64,000 nt of DNA from Bdellovibrionales bacterium. Lineage in GTDB: Bacteria; Bdellovibrionota; Bdellovibrionia; Bdellovibrionales; UBA1609. Shown here one piece after another: positions 43,885 through 52,572 of this stretch (the first letter of the stretch is position 1; each line of letters starts with the position of its first letter). The stretch spans positions 507,989-571,988 of the forward strand of contig DAIDIG010000001.1 in NCBI GenBank assembly GCA_027459485.1, written 5' to 3'. The position numbers and the translations under genes were made by a program. The notes beneath the pieces are model-generated. The model saw only the letters and a program-made list of their open reading frames with translations. It did not search any database and was not told the DNA's origin.

Positions 43885-45381
43885 TCAGTTATTAACAAAG
43901 CGAAATGTCGCACGCATTGAACCGTTGCCATAAACATGGCTTTGCACAACAACGCCCGGTGCAAATTGAAGACTTTGGGTGGCAGCTTTAAGAGGCGTCG
44001 AGCTCTCGCCAAGTATGCCTGCGCATGTAAATTTCTTGCGGAGTGTTTCGGGTGATGTTTGTCCCACCACTTGCCGGTAACGATAGCCCATGATCCCCAT
44101 CGCAACCAATAGCGAAATGCCGAGCGCGTGAGAGCCCAGAGCTATTGTCGCGGCTGTGGTCGCGGCGACTGAATCCAGCATTATCTTGAAGTCTGAGTAT
44201 GTTCCGAAAAAGAGTCGATCGTTTTCGTCTTGAATGTGATTTACATATTTGGCCCACAGATCAGCGTGGCCCTTTTCCCACGGATACTGGGCGCCAATTG
44301 CTGAAATAAGCGTCGATGCCCCAACACCGACATATCCGCCCGCAGTGGTTGCCATCGGCATGTCGGCAGCCGCTCGTTCGCTCGCTTGAAGAGCCAAAAA
44401 TAATAACTCTGTGCCGCCCCATTTTGCCAGGGCACTTGATTCATTAATTGTTCCGGGTGAAACGGGAGCTGCGATTCGCGACCAAGTATTGAAATTAGAA
44501 TCGTTGGCTGCAATTTTATCAATAAACCGGACGCCGAGCTTTGCCATCACGCTTTGATAACCTGAATACAGCTTCGGCAGTGATCGATGATTTGTTAACC
44601 AATTCCGCAGCTTCGGATTGAGAACCATGAAACCCCAAGATAAACCGCCAGTAACGAGACCAAAGCCGACTTTGCCGACCCAACTAGCGGGTGCATTGAA
44701 TACAGATAAAAGAGCGCCGCTAAAATTGCCGGTGAGTCTTCCGATTGCCATCCACTTGAGACCTTTACCCGTCTTGCCCCACCGAACGAAACGGTGATAA
44801 TTCGCGCGAAGAAATCTGGCCCTCATCGCATCGAATGTCCGATATACCTTGCCGTTGATAGTTTTGTCTCGAGCCGATTGACGGGCCATTAGACTTGGCG
44901 ATAAACCAACGCCATAGAAACTCGCATTCATTGTCTTCGGCACTAAGTTGTAAAAATCTCGAATTTGCTTTTGCCCACCTGCACCAGCCGGCACGTAATA
45001 TGTGATAGTCGTGTGACTTGCCGTTCTGGCGAGTTGCCCAGCGAGCTTTAATACAGCACCTGTTTCAGCGGGCGATGACACCAAGATATCTGTTTCAGAA
45101 TAGACGGCATCCGGAGCGCCTGGATAGGTTATATGATAGCTAAAGGTGTACGACGGCATAACGTAATCACCGACTTGCATCGGTAAAAGCGGGATATCAT
45201 ATTCATTCGCATCAGTCGGCGTTTCGGTTGTGCTGGTCGCTTCAGTCAACGGAACAGTTTCCTGTTCGCCCGCTGGCGAGGCCGTTGGCGTTTGGGCAAG
45301 TGCAAGCATTGGCGCAAAAGCCAACTGAACGCACAATAAAGAGGTCAACACGCGCATTTTCGGAATAGCAAACCGTACCAC
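43885..45381 (-). CDS. Exported multi-pass protein, paralogue A of a tandem pair
   Basis: 498 residues. The GTG start at 45381 has AGGAG six bases upstream and opens a signal peptide (MRVLTSLLCVQLAFAPMLAL region). A Thr/Glu/Pro-rich segment is followed by the same blocks as paralogue B: NYHRFVRWGKTGKGLKW, GRLTGNFSGALLSVF, WVGKVGFGLVTGGLSW, MPMATTAGGYVGVG, YPWEKGHADLWAKY, and TSPETLRKKF. A C-terminal tail of about 50 residues with one Cys is unique to this copy. The family is unknown to me. It leads the minus-strand group ending with orn. Confidence 0.72.
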   Translation of the reverse strand: MVRFAIPKMRVLTSLLCVQLAFAPMLALAQTPTASPAGEQETVPLTEATSTTETPTDANEYDIPLLPMQVGDYVMPSYTFSYHITYPGAPDAVYSETDILVSSPAETGAVLKLAGQLARTASHTTITYYVPAGAGGQKQIRDFYNLVPKTMNASFYGVGLSPSLMARQSARDKTINGKVYRTFDAMRARFLRANYHRFVRWGKTGKGLKWMAIGRLTGNFSGALLSVFNAPASWVGKVGFGLVTGGLSWGFMVLNPKLRNWLTNHRSLPKLYSGYQSVMAKLGVRFIDKIAANDSNFNTWSRIAAPVSPGTINESSALAKWGGTELLFLALQASERAAADMPMATTAGGYVGVGASTLISAIGAQYPWEKGHADLWAKYVNHIQDENDRLFFGTYSDFKIMLDSVAATTAATIALGSHALGISLLVAMGIMGYRYRQVVGQTSPETLRKKFTCAGILGESSTPLKAATQSLQFAPGVVVQSHVYGNGSMRATFRFVNN

Positions 45382-45579
45382 GGCATTCTCCTATGGCCCA
45401 TTGTTCTACAGCGGTCGCCAGTATGACGCGGCCTAGAAAATAAGTAAATTTTTACGTCGAGTTTAATGTGTAAATAGTTAAAATAATACAAATAAGCGGT
45501 TCTAAACACCGATTTAACCTCCTCGCATAAGAGGTGTTTATGTGTCGTAAAAGGTCCAGTGAGGCATACAAGGAGTCTT

Positions 45580-47019
45580 ATGAAAATTTTAAATTTCATC
45601 GGCGGCGAGTATTCTGGGGCGCGATCGGGCAAATTCTTGAACAATACCAACCCGGCAACCGGTGAGGCGATGGGGGAGCTCCCTGATAGCGATGCGGTGG
45701 ACGTCGTAATGGCGATTCAAGCGGCCCATCGCGCGGCTGAGAAATGGGCGAAAACGCCGTCGGCCGAACGGTCGCGATTGTTGAATTTGATAGCGGACCG
45801 TATCGAGCAGCGGGCTGATGAATTTGCCAAGTTAGAAGCACTCGACGTCGGTAAGCCGAAGTGGCTCGCGCGCGAGGTAGATGTGCCGCGCGCCATTCTC
45901 AATTTTCGTTTTTTCGCGGCTAAGATATTGACCGAAGAGACGGGCGGCTTTGATAGCGACGGTGCACTTGTGCAGTATTCACTTAGGCAACCGGTTGGGG
46001 TCTGCGGCCTTATTTCGCCGTGGAACCTGCCACTATATCTTCTGACCTGGAAGCTCGCACCCTGCCTCGCCATGGGCAACGCGGCTGTTTGTAAGCCTTC
46101 AGAACTCACTCCCCTGACGGCTCATCTTTTGTCTGAGATCGTGAGCGACATATTACCACCCGGCGTGTGCAACATTGTTTACGGGCGTGGCGAAACGGCG
46201 GGAGCAGCCCTCGTACAACACCCAGGCGTTCCGCTTATCTCATTTACCGGCGGCACTGACACTGGCATTAAGATCACGCAGTCGTCGGCGCCACAGTTGA
46301 AAAAACTAAGCCTCGAACTTGGCGGTAAAAATGCGAACATCGTGTGCAAAGACGCCGATCTGTCAGCAGCGGTGAAGGGGTCCATTCGGGCGGCGTTTTT
46401 AAACTCCGGTCAAATTTGCCTATGCGGCTCGAGACTCTATGTACAAGAAGACATTTATGACAGTTTTATGAAAGAGTTTCGCGAACAGACCGCGGCACTT
46501 AAAATCGGCGACCCGATGGCTGACGACACGTTTATCGGGCCGCTCGTGAACGGCCAGCAACGCGAAAAATCTTTGGCGGCGATTCAACAGGCGACCCGTG
46601 AAGGTGCAAAGGTGACAGTGGGTGGGCGCGTGCCAGAGACACTCCCGCAGCAGTTGCGCGGTGGGTTTTACCTTGAACCGACAGTGATCGAAGATCTCGA
46701 TCACTGTTCGGATCTCTGGGCCAATGAGATTTTCGGCCCAATCGTCACGGTGCAGACGTTTAAACTGCCGCAGGATGCAATCAAATGGGCGAACACGTCG
46801 ACCTACGGTCTCTCGGCGAGTGTTTGGACGCGTGACGTTTCGCGTGCGCACAAGATGGCGCGCGAGATTCAGGCCGGCACGGTGTGGGTGAATACATGGG
46901 CGAAGCGCGACCCCCGCGTGCCGTTCGGGGGAGTGAAGCACTCCGGTATCGGGCGTGAAGGCGGCGACCATTCGCTCGATTTTTACTCGGAGTTGAAAAC
47001 CGTTTGCCTCGCGACTTGA
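45580..47019 (+). CDS. Aldehyde dehydrogenase, muconic-semialdehyde dehydrogenase-like
   Basis: NAD(P)-dependent aldehyde oxidation. 479 residues. Rossmann and active-site motifs: ISPWNLPLYLLTWKLAPCLA, FTGGTDTG, the general-base Glu in SLELGGKNANIV and the nucleophilic Cys in NSGQICLCGSRLYV. The C-terminal RVPFGGVKHSGIGREGGDHS and FYSELKTVCL fit the AmnC/DmpC/ALDH8 group (2-amino- or 2-hydroxymuconic semialdehyde). No ring-cleavage partner is adjacent, so the substrate is open. AGGAG lies five bases before the ATG. Confidence 0.93.
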   Translation: MKILNFIGGEYSGARSGKFLNNTNPATGEAMGELPDSDAVDVVMAIQAAHRAAEKWAKTPSAERSRLLNLIADRIEQRADEFAKLEALDVGKPKWLAREVDVPRAILNFRFFAAKILTEETGGFDSDGALVQYSLRQPVGVCGLISPWNLPLYLLTWKLAPCLAMGNAAVCKPSELTPLTAHLLSEIVSDILPPGVCNIVYGRGETAGAALVQHPGVPLISFTGGTDTGIKITQSSAPQLKKLSLELGGKNANIVCKDADLSAAVKGSIRAAFLNSGQICLCGSRLYVQEDIYDSFMKEFREQTAALKIGDPMADDTFIGPLVNGQQREKSLAAIQQATREGAKVTVGGRVPETLPQQLRGGFYLEPTVIEDLDHCSDLWANEIFGPIVTVQTFKLPQDAIKWANTSTYGLSASVWTRDVSRAHKMAREIQAGTVWVNTWAKRDPRVPFGGVKHSGIGREGGDHSLDFYSELKTVCLAT

Positions 47020-47076
47020 GGTTTGGCATAGTTTGTGGCTCATTACGTGCCGGCGCATTTGTGCCGACGCGATAAC

Positions 47077-47153
47077 GGAGTGGTAGTTAAGTTGGTTATA
47101 ACGCTCGCCTGTCACGCGAGAGGCCGCGGGTTCGAGTCCCGTCCACTCCGCCA
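47077..47153 (+). tRNA. tRNA-Asp (anticodon GTC)
   Basis: The acceptor stem GGAGTGG pairs with CCACTCC, with discriminator G and encoded CCA. The anticodon loop is CTGTCAC with GTC; the T arm is GCGGGTTCGAGTCCCGT. Confidence 0.96.
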
Positions 47154-47173
47154 ACTTGATTTTTGGTTTTGCT

Positions 47174-47200
47174 AAGCCCCGGAAATCCGGGGCTTTTTTT
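47174..47200 (+). terminator. Rho-independent terminator after tRNA-Asp
   Basis: AAGCCCCGG and CCGGGGCTT close on an AAAT loop, followed by a seven-T run. Confidence 0.93.
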
Positions 47201-47466
47201 ACTTTAACTATTTGAAATTAGCGATTTGCGTTCTTTTGCGTTCCGCCAGTTTTGTGCTGGCTCATTCGTTCACTCAGTTTTTCAACCGCTGCTTGCAACG
47301 CTATATCTCTTGTCTTCGCGTACCGTGAAGGATTTCAAAACTCCTAACCCATTTTGTTTGGCCTGGTTACACAAAACTTTTTACACTCCCTGCGACCATG
47401 AAGCACATGTCACTGTGACAATTTCGCGGAGCAAAGCGCGACAATTTTTCGAACTTCCGGGCCTCA

Positions 47467-48099
47467 TTAATTTTTCACCGCTAATTTGCAGTTCATTGAT
47501 GAACTGAGAGAATTAATCAAACTGAGATCTTGTTTTATTGCTTCTTTTATCTTTAATCCCAACGCTGAACACTCGCTATGATTTTTAGTGCTATGTTGCA
47601 AATCCTCGTTGGCATTAGCGGATGCTAATTGCAAGGTTCCGCAAGAGGGGCTGCCCCATGAGCATTCCGCCGCCTCTTCAGCGCTACAAGAAGCTATAGC
47701 CTGCGAAGCCGATACCGCCGCGCCAGTACACTTTGCTTCGCAATTCACCTTTACTGCCGTGCAGGCTGCTATGAATCCATTTAATGCGGTTAGTGCAACT
47801 TCAGAGGCTTTTTCAAGATATTGACAACTTTGTTCAACGGACGCGGATCGCGCCTTATTGATATAGGACTGAATCGTCGGAATGACGCCGATAAAGGCTG
47901 AACTCTTGCTCCCACTGCAAGGGATTAGGGTGTCAGCATTAGCCAAGGCACACTGTATGTCGTTTGCGCGAGATCGCGTCGATTGCTGTAGACATTGAGC
48001 ATAGGCAGAGTCAAACAGGAATGAAACGCAAAATAAGCAAATCGCCATGTTTAGTTTTGCGGCACATCTACGATTAAAAAACTCGAATGAAAACATCAT
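47467..48099 (-). CDS. Exported cysteine-rich protein
   Basis: 210 residues. The signal region (MAICLFCVSFLFDSAYA) ends before CLQQ. The mature part has 12 Cys, an even number, spaced through Ala/Ser-rich helices (for example NCEAKCTGAAVSASQAI and CSAEEAAECSWGSPSCGT). This suggests six disulfides outside the cytoplasm. No homologous family recognised. GGGGAG directly precedes two consecutive ATG codons at 48099 and 48096. Confidence 0.62.
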   Translation of the reverse strand: MMFSFEFFNRRCAAKLNMAICLFCVSFLFDSAYAQCLQQSTRSRANDIQCALANADTLIPCSGSKSSAFIGVIPTIQSYINKARSASVEQSCQYLEKASEVALTALNGFIAACTAVKVNCEAKCTGAAVSASQAIASCSAEEAAECSWGSPSCGTLQLASANANEDLQHSTKNHSECSALGLKIKEAIKQDLSLINSLSSSMNCKLAVKN

Positions 48100-48463
48100 C
48101 TCCCCTTTAGCTGACGGCTATAGCTTTGAATGCTATTCTCGAACAGTTTTGAAAAGCAAGTATAGCACCAATGCACGACAAAATAATCGCAACTTTAATA
48201 ATCTTTGTTTTAATAATAATTAAAATGTGCAAACGAAGGGCCACATGAAAGCCAATTCTATGCTTATTTTAAGCAAATATTGCTTATTAATTGTTCGCTT
48301 GTAAAAAAATAATTTAACACTCCATTCAAAGATGTATCAAAATGGGATGAATCTGGGACGTCACTCCTGGCTGTCTTGACTAAGAAGACCAGCGGATAAG
48401 GCTGCGCCCCCGAGAGCCAGTTGTAATTCAAGCTTACCGGATAATGTGCCGATAAGATAAGTT
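48100..48463. other. 364-bp intergenic region, AT-rich with a structured 3' part
   Basis: Lies between divergent exported-protein genes. The left 250 bases are AT-rich with no gene; several poor -10-like AATAAT/TTAAAAT stretches occur around 48185-48310. The right 60 bases fold into the junction described separately. Confidence 0.5.
48367..48420 (+). other. Three-way-junction-like RNA fold before the NHL lipoprotein gene
   Basis: CTGGCT (48367-48372) pairs with AGCCAG (48415-48420). Inside, GTCTT/AAGAC (48373-48377 with 48385-48389, loop GACTAAG) and CAGC/GCTG (48390-48393 with 48401-48404, loop GGATAAG) are directly adjacent. A C-rich strand closes the junction. Both loops end in TAAG, and CTTA at 48432-48435 downstream could pair with either. 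No riboswitch class recognised. Confidence 0.4.
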
Positions 48464-50872
48464 ATGGGCAAGCGGTACGTTTGTTTATTGGCTCTATCGC
48501 TACTTGCCTCCGGCTGCGGCAAGGTCTGGGTTTCGTTGTCGTATCGACAATCTCCGACAAATTCAGGGCCGATAAGTTATCATCTCGTATTTACCACTGA
48601 ACCGTCTTCAAGCATTTCTGCGGGCGCAACCCTCACAACGGGCGGGGTGATCGAGGTTGAAGATAACAACGGCAACCTCATTACCACTGGGGCGTTGTCC
48701 AACGCTACCATCACTTTGTCAGACTCAAGCGGCAACGGCGGCATTGCAGGCGTCACGAGCGTCACAGCGGCGGGCGGTATCGCTACGATTCCGAACAATA
48801 CTTTAACGTTTGAAAAAACGGGCACAACCAGTTTATCCGCTACAACAACCGTCAGCGGATATGGAACACTCAGCGCGGCAAGCAGTTCGATTGCCATCGC
48901 GACATCGTCATTCAGCACAGTCTCGGCGTTTTCGGGCCCCGATGACCCAAACGGGTCGATAAATGGCACCGGCACTGCCGCGAGATTATGGAACCCATCC
49001 GCGCTCACGACTGATGGTATTAACGTGTATATTCTTGAAAATTATCCGAACTGCCTAATGCGTGAGTATAATATTTCGAATGGTGCGGTTACGACTCTCG
49101 CGGGGCAACTTTACAATTGTGGATATACCGATGGCGCTAATGGCACGAGCACCCTTGGCGGATCCTTTAGTGGTCAAGGTGTTCAACAAATGGCGACTGA
49201 CGGCACCTATGTTTATTTTGTCGACGGGCACTCAATCCGAGCAGCGACAATCAGCAACGGCACTATCACGACGATCGCTGGCAGCCCAACATCTTCAGGT
49301 TATACGAATGCCGACGGGACAAGTGCACGCTTTGGTGCAATCGGTGGAATTTATATTAACGGTACAACTTTATATATTGCCGATAACGGCAACCATTATA
49401 TTCGCGCCTTGAGCCTCACATCGCCGTACGCTGTAACGACTGTTGCGGGTAATGGCACAGGTGCTATTCAAGACAGCAGCCCTGGTCCAGCTGAAGTCGA
49501 TAACATGGATTATTTTGCCGGCGATTCAACCAATCTTTATTTCGTCGATTATAATGGTACGAATTACGATGTCCGGCAAATGAACTGGTCGACAGATACG
49601 CTAACTACAGATGCGACGGGGCTTAATAGTTCTTGCGGTAGCTCCGTTGGTTCGATTGCAGTCACCAGCACAACGATGTACCTGTCGTGCCAAGACGTCA
49701 TAAAAGCTGCGACCATCGGAACTTGGACATGGTCTGTCGTTGCGGGTGCCGGCTGGAGCGGTGGTGATGTGGACGGGAGCGCTGGCACCTCAAGGCTTGG
49801 TGGTGGTACTAGCCATGGTTATAATGGCGACTTTCTCTCGCCTTACGGCACCGATATTTACATTGCCGATACCGTAAATGGCGCTCTTCGCGTACTTGGC
49901 ACGTCAAACATCGTCACAACTTTGGCGGGTATGCCCAATTCCGGATACGGTTCAGTACAGAACACGACGGCGGCGAATACTCGCTTTGAAGATCTGCAGG
50001 ATCTCGTGAGCAACGGCACAAACCTATACGGCTTAGATTATCAGACCAATTTGTTTCCGATCATCTCGATGAGCAACGGTTCAAGCGGTCCACCAATGGG
50101 TTCAGGATGGGGGCTTCAATCGCCATACAATCAAGTGCTCGCCTACATGAATGGCAAAATTTATTACCTCGATCCTTGTAAAATCTGGGAGGTTAATCCG
50201 ACTGCCGATACTATTGCAGGTCTCGTCGGTAACAACAGCTCGTGCGTCGAAAACGAAGGGAGCTTTTCAGTAGCCACGTTTAAAGGTCTTAAAGCTATTG
50301 CATCGGATCAACAAAATTTATATGTGTTTGACAACGATGTGATTAAAAAACTCGATTTGACCACCCAAACGGTCAGTGTGCTCTCGGGTCAAGCCGGCAC
50401 GAGTGGGTGCATCACTGGTTCAGCATCAACTTCGCGCTATGATGGTAGCACAGGTTTTATGGCCTACATGAATGGCAATCTTTATTTTACTGAGAACTGT
50501 AATCATGGTTCTGTTGTTCAGGTGAATACACAAACGGGCGCTTCATCAATTGTGGCAGGTAACGGAATATACGGGTATGTGAACGGAACTTTGGCAAACG
50601 CCGAATTTAGCAGGTCTGGAGGGGGCATCACAAGCGATGGGCAAAATTTGTATATTTATGACCTGGGTAACGGAGCGATTCGCGAAGTGAATATCAGCGG
50701 CAATTCCGTTACGACTTTATTCGGTTCGACGAGTGAAATGTGGGATATCGATGGCTCGCTCGCCAACGCACGCGAAAGCGCGAATTCTTATACGGCCGGG
50801 CCATTTTCTATTTATTACGGTTACGGTAAACTATATATCGTCAATAGTCGCGGAATCAGAGTGGTGCAATAA
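48464..50872 (+). CDS. Large lipoprotein with Ig-like domain and NHL-type beta-propeller
   Basis: 802 residues. The lipobox LASGC follows a short signal. Residues about 40-150 form a bacterial Ig-like domain (YHLVFTTEPSSSISAGATLT). The rest contains about eight repeats with VTTLAG, ITTIAG or VTTVAG, a D-G-T/S-A-R segment and LYIADNGNHYIRAL, typical of NHL blades. Asn/Gly/Thr-rich sequence is unlike the housekeeping genes. Probably exposed on the outer membrane and used for binding. Only one or two propellers fit the repeat count. Confidence 0.82.
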   Translation: MGKRYVCLLALSLLASGCGKVWVSLSYRQSPTNSGPISYHLVFTTEPSSSISAGATLTTGGVIEVEDNNGNLITTGALSNATITLSDSSGNGGIAGVTSVTAAGGIATIPNNTLTFEKTGTTSLSATTTVSGYGTLSAASSSIAIATSSFSTVSAFSGPDDPNGSINGTGTAARLWNPSALTTDGINVYILENYPNCLMREYNISNGAVTTLAGQLYNCGYTDGANGTSTLGGSFSGQGVQQMATDGTYVYFVDGHSIRAATISNGTITTIAGSPTSSGYTNADGTSARFGAIGGIYINGTTLYIADNGNHYIRALSLTSPYAVTTVAGNGTGAIQDSSPGPAEVDNMDYFAGDSTNLYFVDYNGTNYDVRQMNWSTDTLTTDATGLNSSCGSSVGSIAVTSTTMYLSCQDVIKAATIGTWTWSVVAGAGWSGGDVDGSAGTSRLGGGTSHGYNGDFLSPYGTDIYIADTVNGALRVLGTSNIVTTLAGMPNSGYGSVQNTTAANTRFEDLQDLVSNGTNLYGLDYQTNLFPIISMSNGSSGPPMGSGWGLQSPYNQVLAYMNGKIYYLDPCKIWEVNPTADTIAGLVGNNSSCVENEGSFSVATFKGLKAIASDQQNLYVFDNDVIKKLDLTTQTVSVLSGQAGTSGCITGSASTSRYDGSTGFMAYMNGNLYFTENCNHGSVVQVNTQTGASSIVAGNGIYGYVNGTLANAEFSRSGGGITSDGQNLYIYDLGNGAIREVNISGNSVTTLFGSTSEMWDIDGSLANARESANSYTAGPFSIYYGYGKLYIVNSRGIRVVQ

Positions 50873-51241
50873 ATATTGATAATGTCATCGGCGTCTTTGT
50901 GGCTAATAACGTAATTTATGCAGCGATGTTTGGCGGCCTTAGCGCCATGCTCGCACAGTAGCTGAAATTCTTTTGGACACGGCGATCAAGGAGCGGGCCT
51001 GACGCAGGCGTAAGTTGCAAAACGAGTGGGCATATCTTTGGCTCTGCCGCTACATCAAATTCAGCTTGAAATATCGGCTCCGAAAGAAATAGGGCAAGCA
51101 TAGGCCCGCTAAATCTGCGCAAATAAAATGATCTGCTCAAATACCAATCGCCCCGAGCTATCTAACAGTTTTATAATTTGGTTTTTTTAAGGGCTGTGAT
51201 AGATGCCTTGTAACAACCTTTATTCGGTAAGGAGCCCTCTC
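50873..51241. other. 369-bp intergenic region without a supported gene
   Basis: No convincing ORF or RNA gene. Near the right end GGGCT (51191-51195) and CCTT (51206-51209) can pair with AGCCC and AAGG, which together make up the Shine-Dalgarno stretch before the gene at 51242, so the ribosome site may be partly masked. Confidence 0.45.
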
Positions 51242-51796
51242 ATGAAAGCATTCGTTATGCCTTTACTCTTTCTCTCAGCAAGTCACTTTGCCTTTGCGTC
51301 CACGGCAAGCACGGCCAAAGAAATGCCCACACAAAGCTTCATCGTTTCTTACGATTGCAGCCCTTACGGTAGAGTTGAACGCTCGCAATGGACGATTGTC
51401 GCTCAGACATCAGTTATGTCACAAGCCGATGGCTATTACGACAGCTACGATGTTACCTTTCAAAGCAGCGACAAAAACCCGGGATTGTTTGTCGACGGCA
51501 ATACCGTATATATGAACGTGCAGCCGATGCGCGCAGATTGGCCAGTACGCACTTTACCCATCGGTCAGTTCAATTTACAGGCGGCCGCGTGTGATGCCTC
51601 AGACGGTGGCAGTGGATACGGTCAATCTTTTGAAGCCAACAGCTTAGACGTACATTTGAGCAAGGGCATTTCGTCGTACATCACTCCGACAACAGAAAAG
51701 TGTGGCCCGAACGGTTCGAATTTAAATGCATTAATCGTGAAAGCGCCTTACGGCACCTATCGCTTCGCCGAACAAAAACCGTCATCTTGTCAGTAG
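51242..51796 (+). CDS. Exported protein of unknown function
   Basis: 184 residues with a clear signal peptide (MPLLFLSASHFAFAS region). The mature protein is beta-rich with four Cys, for example VSYDCSPYGRVERSQW and AACDASDGGSGYG. It ends QKPSSCQ. ATG 51242 has AAGGAG eight bases upstream. No family recognised. Confidence 0.63.
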   Translation: MKAFVMPLLFLSASHFAFASTASTAKEMPTQSFIVSYDCSPYGRVERSQWTIVAQTSVMSQADGYYDSYDVTFQSSDKNPGLFVDGNTVYMNVQPMRADWPVRTLPIGQFNLQAAACDASDGGSGYGQSFEANSLDVHLSKGISSYITPTTEKCGPNGSNLNALIVKAPYGTYRFAEQKPSSCQ

Positions 51797-51987
51797 GTCC
51801 CGTCGACGGGTAAGTTTGGCTCGCAATGGATAATTCCTGGCTCTGCAATCAGCGCGAACCTTAATAGTTTTCCAACCATTGCGGGCCGGGTACTTTGCAT
51901 ACCGAAACCTTTCTCACTTCCAACGGCACATCCGCTTGTGAAGTGAATAAGTTGCAAGGGACTGGACCCCATCAGGCCATTGAAAAA

Positions 51988-52362
51988 TCAGTCAAGATAT
52001 TGCCAGGTGCTTGCCCCATCGAAATGGCGGATGCGAATTGTTTCGATTTCAACGTTTGTAAAAAGCCGCGCATTTACGCCGATTCGATCGTTTTGATTAG
52101 GGTCTAAACTCCTCCAATGACTAAAGCAGCCACAATTACCGCATCGAACAAATGCGATACTCTTGTCGCCCCAAATATATTCATCAGTGAGACCAGACTC
52201 AGTAAAGATTTTAACTTTTGCGGGTGAATAATAAGCCATTAAATCTCCGTACCGGCGACAGAGCGAACAATTGCATGAAGTCAACGTTTCAGGAACATCA
52301 CCTTCGATCTGCAGCTTTACAGCACCACAATGACATGAAGATTCAATTGATTGAGTCGGCAT
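51988..52362 (-). CDS. GFA/CENP-V-family zinc protein
   Basis: 124 residues forming one GFA domain, a family named for the glutathione-dependent formaldehyde-activating enzyme. Zinc ligands: CHCGAVKLQ, CNCSLCRRYG and CGNCGCFSHW. Family members are usually zinc-binding proteins of unclear substrate; many do not act on formaldehyde. ATG 52362 is chosen, with AGGA nine bases upstream; an in-frame TTG at 52422 would add 20 unlikely residues. Confidence 0.87.
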   Translation of the reverse strand: MPTQSIESSCHCGAVKLQIEGDVPETLTSCNCSLCRRYGDLMAYYSPAKVKIFTESGLTDEYIWGDKSIAFVRCGNCGCFSHWRSLDPNQNDRIGVNARLFTNVEIETIRIRHFDGASTWQYLD

Positions 52363-52572
52363 AAGGTTAGTCCTAGTCGATGCGGGTTGATTCGTCATCA
52401 ACCAAAAGCTCAGCAGGTACAAGTTGAAATCGTGAGTTTACCGTTTTTATTCAGGCTCCGATTCGTTACCGTGATTCAGGCGTGACTGTATTAAATTCAA
52501 TCCCGGTACGATGGTCGATACAGACCATTTTAGAAAATTGCATCACCCAATTTGCATGCTAGACTGAATTTG

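Noticed and set aside
47226..47507. Plus-strand frame of 93 codons after tRNA-Asp
   Set aside because: No Shine-Dalgarno, no recognisable motif, and it runs antisense into the Cys-rich protein gene. No integrase or attachment duplication was seen next to the tRNA.
50916..51140. Minus-strand 74-codon frame between exported-protein genes
   Set aside because: No ribosome site or recognisable domain; composition looks random.
51790..52107. Small frames on both strands between the exported gene and the GFA gene
   Set aside because: They overlap the GFA gene or lack start signals and any coding pattern.
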